64,000 nt of DNA from Pseudorasbora parva (lineage: Eukaryota > Chordata > Actinopteri > Cypriniformes > Gobionidae), in contig NC_090176.1 of assembly GCF_024679245.1 (NCBI RefSeq), positions 45,527,086 to 45,591,085 of the forward strand, read 5' to 3'. This document shows, piece by piece, positions 22,801 through 34,389 of this stretch. The position numbers and the translations under genes were made by a program. The notes under the pieces were generated by a model. The model had not been told where the DNA came from and made no database searches. It saw only the letters and a program-made list of their open reading frames with translations. The number at the start of each line of letters is the position of its first letter. Position 1 is the first letter of the stretch.

Positions 22801-24893
22801 ACTGTATGTCTTTAGCATACACACGCAATACATGCATTTAAAAAAAATACATTTTTTGCACATAACTTCAAGCTGTAATCTTGTGCATTTAATATAAACA
22901 GTGTGGAAAAAATATTTAATTTTGTGTATGTCAGATAAATAAAATGCTAACTTTGAAATTAGCCTTAGCAAGTCAAAAGATTTCCAAAAAACAATCAGCT
23001 ATTTGAGACAGAATTGCTCTGTATACATGTATGTGTCAATTTATTGACTTTGTAAGTAGACAAATTAAATTAGTTAGGGTGCAAAAAAAGTGTTTTAAGC
23101 TGTTTTAAGAGTTCAGGAAAAATATGCTCAAATATATGTTGTTTATGTCTTTGTTGTCTTATAGAGCCAGTGTCAGCAGGAGCTGGATAAAGTGTTAGAA
23201 AACATCTCCCAAATGACGTTCCACGACAACAAGGGGCCTCTGGAAAATCTGTATGACCTGAAGTTTCCCAACTGTGACAAGACAGGACAGTACAACCTTA
23301 AGCAGGTGAAATGATGTATCTTATGTGGTAGCTTGCTAATGGCCAATTTTACCAACCATTTAGATTTTTGAATTGAAATACATCAAATAAGTTGCTATGT
23401 AAATGAAACTAAAATAGTTTGTGAAGTCTTTTTGTCTTTTGTCAGTTTGAAATGTTTTGCAGGTCACCTGCCACATTGGCCAGTAGATTAGAACAAAAAG
23501 TTCCCGTGACGGGTGTTAATTTCACTATAGGGCAATAGGAATATGAGACATTGCTCAACCTTTCAATCTGCAGCAGCCCGCTGTTTTATTAGCTAATTCC
23601 ACATGGGAGGTTCAATAATGACACAAAGATGGAGCCAAAGAGAAACTGTGTATAAAACATTCCCACATTCTCGACAGAAGGCTGTTTTATCAAAGCCAAG
23701 GCAACCGTATCTGAGCTGAGAGTTACAAGCTAATGAAAATTTTGCTGAATGACTAACCTGTCCGTGGGGGTGGCTTGCCCTTTTTTAACTGATGTTCTCA
23801 GAGGAAGGAGAATCACAAATGAGATCTATTTTATATCTCAATGACCTCTCTTACACATCTTTTACAGACTGAGATGGAAAAAAAATGTGTTTGTGTTACT
23901 TTTTGGTTCTCAATTTTTTGAGAACAAATGTCACACATCATTTTCAGAAGTCTCAACAATGTCTCAAAATGTGCTCAAATTTGCCGCACACCCAAGTCGG
24001 CTATTAAAAGTCTGAATGAAATCTCAATATGAACTTCCAGGAGCAAATGATTAGATCTTTCTAATCTACATAAAGTTGTTTGCTCATTTTATATATTGTA
24101 TATAAAGGCATTGTTTCGTCTGTTTGCTAGGCCACAATAAAATCATTTTATATTAAATCATTTTATTTTAATTTATTACTCAGCATGCCATTTATTTTAT
24201 TGGATTACAATCAGTCTTGACAGCCCACATAGAGGAATTTTAAGAGAAACATCTTGGAGACAAAGTTGGAATATTACTCATTGTTTATCATTGTATAATA
24301 TTCCTGTGTCCTGACATGACACGTTACAGCTCAAACCAGGACATGTCCCGGAGAAGTAAATATGTTGTTTTGGCGTGGAAACCCTGTTCCCAGGGCTCAA
24401 AACAGTGTACCTCACCACACTTAATTGTTTTGTGATCATCCTGTTCCTCTTGGGATTACTGTAACTGTCAGTTTTTGTTCTTTGCCATTGGAGGACAAAA
24501 TTGAGAATCTGTTTTTTGCCTATTTTGGGTCTCAGCGTCAGCTATGTCCAGTTCAATTATGACCTCATTTTGGGAGTGCTCAGTAGGGGTCAATGAGACA
24601 TTCTGGGCCAAATGAGGCGGGAGAGCCTTTTTGGGGCAGTGCCTCCACCCTGTACACGCCGAAGAGCTTCATTAAGCCCCCAACACCCACCATCTCCCCG
24701 CCCCTCTCATCATCTTCCCTCTCTTGTATTCCAGTGCCACATGTCCAACCACGGACAGAGGGGCGAGTGTTGGTGTGTCAACCCCTACACTGGCGTCCAG
24801 ATACCCTCGTCTTCCAAAGTGAGGGGGGACCCCAACTGCAGCCAATACTACGGCGATCCCGAGCTGGAACCGCCCACCGCCCAGCAGAAATAG
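18482..24893 (+). CDS. igfbp2: Insulin-like growth factor binding protein 2, partial (exons 2-4)
   Basis: Secreted carrier of IGF-I/II. Three exons are visible: 18482-18639, 23165-23305 and 24735-24893, together 152 codons plus a stop. The first supplies the variable central linker. The other two form the thyroglobulin type-1 C-terminal domain with six cysteines, the CWCV motif and an RGD tripeptide; the RGD is typical of IGFBP-1 and IGFBP-2. Junctions are clean: cag|GA...CAG|gtgagt, tatag|AG...CAG|gtgaaa and ccag|TG. Exon 2 begins in phase 1, matching the end of igfbp5 exon 1, as expected within the family. Exon 1 (signal peptide and GCGCC N-domain) was not found on the + strand before 18482, so intron 1 exceeds 18.4 kb. 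The tail-to-tail igfbp5 neighbour supports the assignment. Which teleost paralogue (a or b) cannot be decided from the sequence alone. Confidence 0.93.
18849..18926. repeat. (CA)39 microsatellite
   Basis: Uninterrupted CA repeat in igfbp2 intron 2, directly after exon 2. Confidence 0.98.
19595..19930 (+). mobile_element. V-SINE (tRNA-derived SINE)
   Basis: Begins with a tRNA-like head: gtggcctaacggttagag (A-box region) and gggttagattctc (B-box like). Then comes the conserved V-SINE centre, ctcttgagcaaggtacctaa ... cccaatcgctcacaggcaccgc, and the tail ggttaaatgcagaggataaattctgag. A GT microsatellite (19754-19820) has expanded inside it. Confidence 0.9.
19754..19820. repeat. (GT)n microsatellite inside the V-SINE
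   Basis: About 67 bp of GT with one early interruption (gagt), arising from the short gtgtgt run that V-SINEs carry at this point. Confidence 0.97.
20165..20450. repeat. Dispersed repeat, copy 2 (relative at 2225-2520)
   Basis: Shares the ordered blocks described for 2225-2520. Includes tggcaaccatttgcatgcaag and agtcggtctgtgttctgtca. Confidence 0.6.
20765..21190 (-). pseudogene. LINE ORF2 C-terminal fragment
   Basis: The - strand frame ends [20 protein letters not shown], then [16 protein letters not shown]. This matches the Phe-Ser-x-x-x-Pro-x-x-Trp-Asn-x-Leu-Pro block that closes fish non-LTR reverse-transcriptase ORFs. Only the last 80-100 residues resemble the family, and the start of the 146-residue frame does not. 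5'-truncated remnant in igfbp2 intron 2. Confidence 0.75.
23165..23305 (+). CDS. igfbp2: igfbp2 exon 3 (start of thyroglobulin type-1 domain)
   Basis: 141 bp, 47 codons, phase 0 at both ends. It begins with [15 protein letters not shown], which carries the first cysteine of the C-terminal domain, and ends with the [19 protein letters not shown] block containing the second. The acceptor is gtcttatag and the donor is CAG|gtgaaatg. The position of the PNCDxxGxY motif relative to the junction is the same as in igfbp5 exon 3 of this window. Confidence 0.94.
23306..24734 (+). other. igfbp2: igfbp2 intron 3
   Basis: 1429 bp with no recognised repeat. The last 120 bp are strongly pyrimidine-rich before the exon 4 acceptor. 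Confidence 0.85.
24735..24893 (+). CDS. igfbp2: igfbp2 exon 4 (C-terminal CWCV/RGD exon)
   Basis: 159 bp: 52 codons plus TAG. It starts [20 protein letters not shown]. The CWCV core and later cysteine complete the six-cysteine thyroglobulin type-1 fold. KVRGDPNC holds the RGD that binds alpha5beta1-type integrins in mammalian IGFBP-2; that function is known from the family and not shown here. The acceptor follows a long C/T-rich tract ending ttccag. The open frame continues upstream across the acceptor, but that part has no IGFBP similarity and is intron. Confidence 0.95.
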   Translation, partial: CHMSNHGQRGECWCVNPYTGVQIPSSSKVRGDPNCSQYYGDPELEPPTAQQK

Positions 24894-25275
24894 ACGCTCC
24901 ATCAGGAGGTGTCCCGGGTCGCAAACAAGGAGAGATAAAGCGAGTGCAAGAGTGATGTGCATGTGTGTAATTCTGTACATGTATGTGTGTGTATTTTCGA
25001 AGTAGTATGATCTGTATTGTCAATAGGAGTGTGGAAAGCCACATGCCAGCAAAGACAAGTCAAGGGCAGGTAGTTAAACTTCTCAAATCCAGATAACAGT
25101 ACTCCAAATTTAACCCTGAGTGGTTTTTTTCTGCCTATTTATAGGTTCATCTGGTGCCTTTTAATCTCGTGACTGAATCTGGTCGCAGGGAGTCGCAGCT
25201 GTTCGGTGTGAAGATGTGTCCGTTTAATTCTCTTCTTTGTTTTTGGAGACCCAATAAAAATGGTTACGTGTTTAT
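24894..25275 (+). other. igfbp2: igfbp2 3' UTR (probable)
   Basis: Follows the igfbp2 TAG. The first clear polyadenylation hexamer, AATAAA, is at 25253-25258, so a short 3' UTR of about 380 nt is plausible. A later AATAAA-containing stretch near 25980 could be used instead. No repeat element interrupts this interval. Inferred from signal position only. Confidence 0.45.
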
Positions 25276-26396
25276 CGCATCGTTGGTCACCAGAAACTAA
25301 TTTTAGCGAATGCACCACAGCAGCAGCTTGACAACCCAAATCATGAAACCAAAAATTGTGACTCGTTGACAGAGAAAGCAGAGGGGTCGTGATTTGTTGG
25401 CTGATTAGAGAGGATCTGTGCTTCAGAGGCTGGAGGCCATTTTGACTACTTGAGTACCTGAAAGATAAATCAACCTTGAGTACTCGAGTGCTGTTTGTAG
25501 ATATGCATCAAACTTTCAGTGTGAGTGTTGCATTCTCTAAACCACTGCTTTTGTTTCCATTGACTTGACTTAGGCTGCATGTTGCTGTACGGTGTCACAG
25601 CAAATTGCCGTCCCTTTAAGCAATCAGAGTGCAAAGTACTAAAGGCATGTAATGTGACAGAAACAAAGACCCCATTTTGGCACATATTACTAAACTTCTA
25701 TCAGCATCATATGTTTTGAAGTTCACGCATTTACATGCATTTTCAGAATCGATAATCGCTGTTGCTTCCAGGTACTCAAGATCTGGCCATCCCTGCTCCT
25801 GGCGGCTGATAGACTTCTGTTCTTATGGTCTCTCAAACATGTGGTAGAATGCAGGTGGTGTATGTGTGTGTTTGTAGAGTGGGGATCAGCGTTTACTAAT
25901 GATGTGCTGACAGAGGGCTAGATTTGGACACAGGGCTGACATTGACAAATGTGATATAAAGTGGGTTAAGTGCCTATAAATAAACACAGGTTTGCCTGCT
26001 GTGCCAGTGGGCTGTGCCTCACCTTGCTTCACTCACACCCAGTGTAACGTGTGAATATGGAGTTGAAGAATTCTCTGAAGGAATGTGAAAAATAACCCAT
26101 TATTTTTTACTCCTTGGATAGCCCAATGCAACAATTTTTAAGTTAAAGTATATGGTTTATTCTCGGTCACAATCGTAACCTGTAGAGAACTACAGGTTAA
26201 TGCTCACTTGGTCCAATAGAAAATTGTAAACAATAAAGTAACATACAATGGGGTACAAAAGTCTGAATCTTGAATTCAAATTTCAAAATCGAATTCAAAC
26301 CTGAAAAATTAAGGTTTTAAGATTCTAGAGGGGAAATCGCATTCTGCGCTCCAATTCTGCACAAACGCAAATGTTGACAGGCCACTAAATACAGTA

Positions 26397-26772
26397 CATA
26401 CCACTGAGACGGATGTCCTGCTGTTGTTGCTTCTCCTGTTCAGTTTATTTCATCATTCAGATCTGATTCTGGATCATATATGTATTCGTTTATTCTGATT
26501 GATAGCCATGGTTTATTTAGGGTAAGGTTTTCTTTTCCATGCTTGAGGATGTCACAGCTTCCAGACGCTCTCAATGCAACAGCTGCGCACTCGTGATTCT
26601 TTAGCTCCGCCCACACGATACGCCTCCACCCGGTCTGTTGTTTCTGGAAATACTCAGAACAGCCTATCTTTCTTTTATAAATATAATAAAACTAAAGACT
26701 TCTCGGAGATATGAAGGATGCAATACTACTCTATAGATTCTCAAGATTGACATGAGATTAACTGAAACTCCC
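26397..26772 (-). mobile_element. Truncated copy of the CCCCCCC-TTAA element family
   Basis: In reverse orientation it matches 55125-55480 and 63632-64000: shared tcttgagattgacatgag-type sequence, aagactttt, tagctccgcccacacgata with cgcctcca, and ctgctgttgttgcttctcctg. Its terminal G/C run is missing. Confidence 0.85.
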
Positions 26773-26940
26773 CGTGAATATGATGATTTGCTGCTCAAGA
26801 ATCATTTCTTATTGTCAATGTTGAAAACAGTTGTGTTGCTTAATATGTTTGTGGAAACTGTTTTACATTTTTTCAGAATTCTTTGATGAATAAACAGTAA
26901 AAAACTAAAAATCTTTTGTAACACTATAAATGTATTTACT

Positions 26941-27468
26941 TAGCCTGACAAGCCAGACCCACATCAAGATGTTTGGTCTGGAAACTCACCATAGACAGGG
27001 CTCAATCTGAGGGGCGGATAAACGGTTGTCTTTCAAACTCCCTCTGCACGCGATAGGATAGCGCTACACCAACCAGAGCAACGAAGGTGAAGCAGAGCTC
27101 GCTGACTGATTAAACATTCGCCGTATCCGGTCGGCTAAACTCCGAACACATCTTCCCTTCTTAAGAATGACTTCAGTGCCGTTCTTTGTTCTTTTCTTAG
27201 AGGAAAGCTTAACTCCAAGTCTTCCAGAGTCGCGGTCAAAGCTGATTCGAAAGACCGCCGCCGTTCGCCAGTTTCTGTGTTTACTAGAAGCACGCAAACG
27301 CAACTCGGCCGTCGTCATTATGGCCCCGCCCACCGACTCTATACACGATGTGATTGGGCCGTCCAGATTCTGAGGAATACAGCTCAGAAGGGTACTGAGA
27401 GTTCCTAGACGACACTTGCGGGCAAATTAAATTTGCTGCCGCTAGGGGGCGTCTAGATTTCTAGGCTA
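26941..27468. mobile_element. TAGCCT-family element with target duplication
   Basis: 528 bp beginning tagcctgacaagccagaccc and ending tagatttctaggcta, so the outermost TAGCCT/AGGCTA are inverted. It is flanked by the 9-base direct repeat gtatttact (26932-26940 and 27469-27477). An 8-9 bp duplication with short inverted ends suggests hAT (8) or Mutator (9) mobilisation. Non-coding. The best preserved copy of this family here. Confidence 0.88.
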
Positions 27469-27507
27469 GTATTTACTGTCACTTTTCATCAATATAATGC
27501 ATCCTTG

Positions 27508-28821
27508 TAGCCTGATGTGGTCAGACTCAATTCTAGTCAGAATATGAGTCTGAAACTGCTCCATTGGGCTGTGATTATGGGGCGTGTTTCAACCGAACCA
27601 GGAAAGACATCAGTTGGATAGAGCTACAACCAATCAGAGCAACGAAGCGACGTAAACAGAGCTCAACTGCACTGTGTTGCCAAGTCCACGTTTTTCCCCC
27701 ACGGGTTGTTTTCTATCTCCGCGGGTTGAAGCGACTATTATGTGATATAGACCCATGAGTGCGAATTTTAGCAGGCAACCTTGCCAAAATAACACACATT
27801 TTACCCCCCAAATGCCATTCCCCCCCCCGGAGAATCTCCCGAGAAGCTATTGTTTAGGGCTAGTAGTTGGTGGGTTTTTTTGTAAAAACTTGGCAACCCT
27901 GTCTGCACGCGTGCTGAAATCAGGCTGGAATACACGATCTTGCCGGTGTTGGAAAAAATTAAATAATTTAATGATACACAGAGTACTTACCCAACATGAT
28001 CATCAGTTCTGAGAGAAATTGTGAAGGTGAATGCATATACAAACAAGCTCTCCGATTAGGATAAAAAAAAAAAAAATCCAAGCCCCTTTGATGACGTGCA
28101 TGATTACGTTACTGTTGATCATCTTTCCGTCATCGTCTAATGCCCGCCTTGATGATCTCATTGGTCCGAACAGTTTCTGTTCGGGGATAATTACTCCTCT
28201 ATGGAGCGAGGCCACACCGAACTGCCCGACCTAAAAATGTTGTGGGTGGGACTAAGTTCGGCTGGCATCCAGGCTAGTCTGATACTGCTCCATTGGGCTG
28301 TAATTATGGGACTTGTTTTAACTGAACCAGGAAAGACATCAATTGGATAGACCTACAACCTATCAGAACAACGCATAACTTTTAGTTGTCAAATGACAAC
28401 AGGACTCAACTGCACTGTGTTGCCAAGTCTGCGGATTTCCCGCAGGTTGTTTTCAATGTCCGCAGGTTGAAGTGAAGCGACCTCAATTATGATATATAGA
28501 ACCAGGAATGCAAATTTTAGCAGGCAACCTTGTCAAATTAACACATTTTACCCCCCAAACGCCATTGTTTTTAGAAATAGTGAAGGTGAATGCATATACG
28601 AATAAGTTCTCCATTTAGTATTAGAACAAATTCAACCAAGCGCCTTTGATGACGTGGATGATTACGTTATTATTTATCATCTGTCCATCATCGTCTAAAG
28701 CCCGCCCCGACAATTTGATTGGTCCGAACAGTTTCTGTTCGGGCATAATCACTCCTCTATGGATCAAGTCCTGACCGAACTGCTCGACCTTAAATGTTGT
28801 GGGCGGGGCTGAGTTCGGCTT
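27508..28821. mobile_element. Tandem pair of related non-autonomous elements
   Basis: Two copies in the same direction: 27508-28275 and about 28276-28821. Both carry ctgctccattgggctgt, aaccaggaaagacatca, aactgcactgtgttgccaag, aattttagcaggcaacctt and ggtccgaacagtttctgttc, in order. Copy 1 ends catccaggcta, the inverse of its tagcctg start. gcatccttg precedes it and gcgtccttg follows copy 2, a possible 9-bp target duplication with one mismatch. Confidence 0.8.
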
Positions 28822-30465
28822 GCGTCCTTGCTGAATAAAGTATGCATTTCTTTAAAAATGAAATAAAAATCTTACTGACCCCAAGCATTTTCCAAATCAA
28901 AACTGAATAGATATGGCCAGTGGGACTGAGTGGGTTAAATGCTCTGTTATAGCAGGTGTGATCTGTAACGGCCTGTTTTATCGCTGCAGGTCTTCAGGTT
29001 GATGTACTGTTGGATTGTTCTGGGCATTCTTACTGCTGCATGTACTGACGTTATTAGTGGCCCATGTAAATGGCCATAGCTTTTGAAAATCTGTATGTAA
29101 CCTCGCCTCAGACTTTTGGGTGCCACTGTATGTGACCTTATTGTCATGTCGCTGGAAACTAGCATCGCTGTCGATGTGAACGACAGTTACGAGTTGTTAA
29201 GGGGCAGCAGCTGTAACATCCCCTGATTAAATTATATTTTCATTTAGTGCCATTATCTCTTACTCTTTTTATCTCCTCCCCATCTGTCTCTCTCTTTCCC
29301 ATCCTCTCCCTCGCTGTGAGCGTTGAATTGAACAGCTAAATCCAGAAATAGAAGTCGATAAAGCTTTAGCATTGATCTTAACGTGTTAGACAGTGTTCAG
29401 CCCAGCAGTTGCTTTTGTAGCTTAGTCTTTATGATATATTAACACATTAACCTCCAGTAACTTTTACAGTATTACCACATCTCGCTCAACTTTAGTAGTA
29501 GCTTACATATATTTACCTAGTTAGCATTGTGCTAACTACAGCCACAGACTGCCCCTCATGTGATTTTGGTGCCTCACAGATAGGTTTGCTGAGACACTGG
29601 CTACGAGTTTTCCGTTTTGGTTTGTTTCCAAAATAGATTGCTGCCTACCCTCTGGTGGTACAGTAAATTTTATGGTAGCTCGAGTTTGGCCTAGTTTGAA
29701 AACAGTGCGAAACCAATCCCTGTGGTTTTCGGGCATATTGATTTGCCAGAGCAGTTCCGATGGGATGGAAGTGTTCACGTATGCGTGTGTGTTTGTGTGT
29801 GCTTGTGTGACTGCTGTGCCATGCCTGGAGCCAGTGTGACGGTGGGAAGGATTGCTTGCCATCTGGTGCAGTGTAAAACTGTCAGAGCCGGTCTCTGCAT
29901 TTGGAGAGTCTCACACAAATGACAGGGGGAATTTCTTGAGCAAATCCAAAGCCATGTACCATGCCAGCATCTCACATGCCTTTTTTTTTCTTCTGTATTT
30001 CATTGCGTATCCTGTGTGTCACGAGATGCGGTGGTTTTAAATAACATACATTACTCAAAGCATGCTCCTTGTGTCCACTGTCATGCGAATGGTGCATGAA
30101 CTGAGTTTTCTGTACAACTGCAATGGAAAAAGCCATAAATGCATGCAAAAATAGACATTGGTTTTAAATTGTAATAAAATCCAGCATGATTACACATGAA
30201 TCATTTGTCAGGTTTTCTTTTTATGCTTTTTTTATGATTTCTTTGTTGGATTTTTTGAGTTGTCTTGTTAATGTTTTACATTCACATGAATCATAAGGCC
30301 ACCCTGAAGTGTTTTTTTTAAAAGTGGTGATTACCTAGACCTCGCCTTTTCAGGGCTCCCATCAGCCAATAATGTTATAGAATTTTAAAATTGGGATTTC
30401 CAGGCATGAAAAAACGATTTATAAATTCATATTTCTTACATATGTATATATGTAAATTTAAACAA

Positions 30466-30489
30466 ATACACACACGCACGCACGCACGC

Positions 30490-30522
<33 letters not shown>

Positions 30523-30532
30523 CACACACACA
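30466..30532. repeat. CA/CG-type microsatellite (cacg)n
   Basis: A CACG tetranucleotide run with a CGCG interruption, bounded by CA dinucleotides. Confidence 0.95.
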
Positions 30533-30828
30533 ACTAAAATATAAATAATATATGTATAAATACAATTAATATATTTATATACTATATAATTCAATTTACA
30601 GTTTTAAAAAAAAAATTAGTTTAATACTGAAGACATTTTATGAAATTAATAAAATCATATTCCTAATATATATTAATGTATACACATTAATAGAATTAGA
30701 CCACAAATTAAAATTATTCAAAGATGTTATTATGGCAGATTATTATGGTTATTATATAGACGTTATTGTCGCAGACAAGAAATTCATTGAATTGATGTTA
30801 CTACATTGTTTTCTTTGCATACCACTTC

Positions 30829-30849
30829 ATATATATATATATACACACA

Positions 30850-30909
<60 letters not shown>
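30829..30909. repeat. Compound (AT)n(CA)n microsatellite
   Basis: A short AT run followed by about 33 CA repeats with an early aaac interruption. Confidence 0.96.
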
Positions 30910-30910
<1 letters not shown>

Positions 30911-32358
30911 GTTGTAGAAATTCATTGATCATAAGGTGTGGGAATCCTGTCTTTTTTTGTGTCTTCAGGCCAGATTATCCCTGTGATGACTTTGAGTAGA
31001 ATCAAGATCATTGTTTCTGTATATTTATTTTTTCATTTTATCTGTATAAACTCAGAGCCTTGTCTTATGTACTTTGCCACATGATTTCTGTTCTGTTTGG
31101 TCTATAGAAAGATTGCAAGTAAGAGATCCACCTTAAGCTTCCCCTCGTGTACAGCAGTTTATCTGCGCCTATCACATCTCTGCTGGCATTCCTTTCTTAA
31201 AACAGAAAGCAGAATGTGAATCTCAAGAATATTACAGGAGCGAACAGCAGCGGTGTGCCTCACGCAGGGACCGGCCCGAGGATGAAAAGCTAAACTCTAA
31301 TCATTGTGTTCTCAGGCGAAAGAGTGGTGTGGAGAGCCACATGTTGTGATAAGATGCAGCCATCTATAGTTGCTCAACTAATTGCGCGATAAAAGGGACG
31401 TGAGTGCTTTGAAGTCTAAAACGCAGTTGTCAGTTTCTTTGAAGGCTATAGTAATTGTCATGTTCACTGCCCCACAAATCAAATCGCCGACACGTGTTCT
31501 TCTCCAGGTCTGCTTCGTTTCCCCATCTTTGATCTGGCTCTTACAAATGAATTCTGCCCGGTTGCGGACAGAGTCCTGATCCATCACATCTGGAGTCCGT
31601 AAATCTGACTTATCCCAGGAAGAGCTTCACCTGTATGTCTGCATTAACCATTACCTTAAGGTGACTAAAGTCTCGTTAGACCCCCAAACACTATCCAGTA
31701 CTTATGTCACAACATGTATGTAAATAAAATTCACATATTTTGTAATTTTCCCATCCATTTGCATAGAAGCAGTGCCACTGCTAGAGGCTTGGCTCTGAAC
31801 TCCCAAGAAAATGCCCACTTAACCTATTTATCAACAATGTTTTGCAATATAGCCTCTTATCAGTGGCACTTTTGCCTCCTTGGCTTGATGCTGGAGTCCA
31901 AGCAGTCATGAAATGCTGTTCTGACTTGCCCTGGAGCTTTGTGATAAAACATGGCTCCACATAATCTATCCTTACCATTGGTTTCCTCACTTATTTGAAT
32001 GGAGAAGTTGGGAGTCCTTTCTGTCGGTCAGAGATCCCCCCTTGATGTTGGGGCTCTTGGTAAATGACTTCCTTGTTCCTGAGCAATCTCTTTGACTTCT
32101 GTGGAAAGCCAGGTGCCTTGCCTCTGGGCAGAGTTTAAATGCAGTAAGTCTTCACCCAAAATAAACCTGTATCCTGTAACGCTCAGTTCCTCTGGGCTCC
32201 TCTGTTAATCACCCAAATCCTGGTTCAACAATGAAGACAATTGAATTAGCAGATGAACAATGTGTGCATGTGACACAGATTCCTGATGGATTGGAACTTA
32301 TGTGTGTTTTGTGTCCTAATAAAGGTGTTCCGGGTTCAGTGTCTGTGTGTGTGTACTA

Positions 32359-32770
32359 CACTCTTAGAAGAAACGGTTCTATCGGTGCTACATATTTGGA
32401 ACCCATAAAAGGTTCTATATAGAGTATACCCCAAAGACCCTTTTATGCTAAAAAGGGTTCTATAATGACAAGAAAGAACCCTTTTGGCACTTAAAAAAGT
32501 TTCTATATAGAACACTGCAAAAAAAAGCATTTCTTATCAAAGAAAAAAATGCATTTCTTATCTTAGCAAGAACTCTCTTAATTTTGAGTTAATTTTGCCA
32601 TAAATAAGACAATTACTTTTGCTTGTCTAGTAAATACTTCTTATTTTAAGAATGTTGAGATGTTTGGACTAGAAACGACAAAAATACTAAGTAAGAAAAG
32701 CATTTTTTGCAGTAAACTTTTTAGGGGTTCCAACTACGTAACGCAAATAGAACCTTATCTTCTAAGAGTG
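32359..32770. mobile_element. TA-flanked MITE with a nested MITE
   Basis: Ends cactcttagaag and cttctaagagtg form inverted repeats with TA on each side. Inside there are several inverted gaaccctttt / aaaagggttc-type motifs. The interval 32514-32714 is a second element (separate entry). Confidence 0.85.
32514..32714. mobile_element. CACTGCAAAAA MITE nested in the previous element
   Basis: Starts actgcaaaaaaaagcatttctt and ends gtaagaaaagcattttttgcag as an inverted copy; typical of a very common cyprinid MITE. If it is removed, the surrounding tttctatatagaa and ctttttaggggttcc join into the host motif. Confidence 0.8.
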
Positions 32771-32807
32771 TACCGATACTACTACTGCTGATTCATGTGA
32801 ACACACA

Positions 32808-33224
32808 GTACAGGTTAAAAGTTTGGAAACATTACAATTTTAAATGTTTTTTAAAAGAAAATCAAGCCTGTGTTTATTTGATCAAAAATACAGAAAAAAC
32901 GGTAATATTGAGAAATAATATTAAAATTTAAAATATTGTTGATAGGCTTTAAAGTATAATTTATTTCTGTGATGCAAAGCTGAAATTTCAGTCGTTCAGA
33001 AATCTTCAGATAAATTCTAATATGATGATTTGTGCTGCTTCATTTTTTTTTTTTTTACCTGTGAAACTTTTTTCAGGATTCACTGATGAATAAAAAGTTA
33101 AAAAGAAGAACATTTATTCAAAATAGAACAAATATCTAACAATATACATCTTTAGTATCACTTTTTGTCAATTTAACACATTCTTGCTGAATTAAATTAT
33201 TAATTTATTTTATTTTTACTTATT

Positions 33225-33310
<86 letters not shown>

Positions 33311-33530
33311 CACAACAATGATTTCCAACATTAATATTAAATTCTCATATTAGAATGATTTTTAAAGGATCATGGTACACTGAAGACTTGAGTAATAATG
33401 CCGAAAATTCAGCCTCATATCACAGACATAAATTATAACGTATATTAAAATAGAAAAATATTATTTTAAATTGTAATATTTCACATTATTACTACACATT
33501 TTTTAACCAAATAAATGCAGGATTGGTAAG
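32808..33530. mobile_element. Degraded MITE split by an (AT)n repeat
   Basis: Left end gtacaggttaaaagtttggaaac resembles the 18122 element. The middle (gatgatttgtgctgcttc, ttcaggattcactgatgaat) resembles 26775-26940. The right side (ataaatgcaggattggtaagc) matches the usual end of this family. An AT repeat at 33229-33305 breaks it. Confidence 0.65.
33229..33305. repeat. (AT)38 microsatellite
   Basis: Pure AT dinucleotide inside the degraded MITE. Confidence 0.97.
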
Positions 33531-34389
33531 CTTAAAATACATATTTCAAACTAAAAATATTACCAGTAAGTTTATGTTTTCGTTAAAGCATTTGCATGCA
33601 TACATCTGTTCAAATATCTAATGATCTGCTAAAATATCTAAATCATAACTATGTAGGTGAATGACAATATGGTTATGCATTAATGCAAATGTACAGTATA
33701 TTTGTAAAGCACTTTAATAATGTTTAAAAAAAATCCTGCATCTCATGAAGATAGAATAACCTGAAGTGTGTATAGCTCAATATCTCTGAAATATGAAATT
33801 TGGATTTGTTTAACATTTTGGTTACTAAATATTTCCCATGCTTCCATTCACTTTTGATGATTTTAATATTATTATAAAATGTGGACAATATATCCTGCTA
33901 AAGTTACTGGCATATTGTCATTACATTGATGATGGGAGATTGACAATAGGTGTTCGACTTGGAGCACTGCTGATCTGTATGACATCAAAGTATACCTGTC
34001 ATATCTATCGAACTCAAAAAATCGGCAAGTGATTCTATCACACTAGTCTAATGCCATCACATGCTTAATTCACACTGTATTTGAGTGAGTACATCCATTG
34101 GAAGTGTTTTACTGTAACTGTTGCTTTTAAAAGGGATTGCTGCTGATAGCACTCGGAACAATCCTCTAACATATGCCAATCTGATGGATTTATAAGTAGT
34201 GTATGCTTGGTAAGTGTTATGATCATATAAAGATTGTGTGTCTATTGCGCTATTGAAATGTCACAGTGTTTGTTGTCTTTATATTTGCATGCAGTGTGTG
34301 ATAATAGTGTGACATCTGGAAAACTCCCATGGTTACTGCCATAGGGCTAGTGATAAAACAAGATCAAATTCCTGTCATGTACAAATAAA

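Larger units (their letters stand above)
18640..23164 (+). other. igfbp2: igfbp2 intron 2
   Basis: 4525 bp. Contains a CA repeat, a V-SINE, a dispersed repeat related to 2225-2520, and a LINE fragment. 21300-23160 is mostly AT-rich sequence with no recognised element. Confidence 0.85.
26775..28900. mobile_element. MITE-type host repeat interrupted twice
   Basis: Three separated pieces read as one common cyprinid repeat: 26775-26940 (gatgatttgctgctcaag ... gtgttgcttaatatgtttgtgg), 27470-27507 (tatttactgtcacttttcat ... gcatccttg) and 28831-28900 (ctgaataaagtatgc ... cttactgaccccaag). Between them lie two younger insertions. Related, also degraded: 32808-33530. Confidence 0.85.
25276..34389. 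other. Intergenic region between convergent igfbp2 and igfbp5
   Basis: No gene seen. Holds the transposon nest at 26.4-28.9 kb, CA/CG-type microsatellites (30.4-30.9 kb), nested MITEs (32.36-32.77 kb) and an AT-interrupted MITE (32.8-33.5 kb). 28900-30400 and 30960-32340 look unique. Confidence 0.7.

Noticed and set aside
24593..24734. Coding sequence upstream of igfbp2 exon 4
   Set aside because: The open frame runs through a pyrimidine tract and a ttccag acceptor; no IGFBP similarity before 24735.
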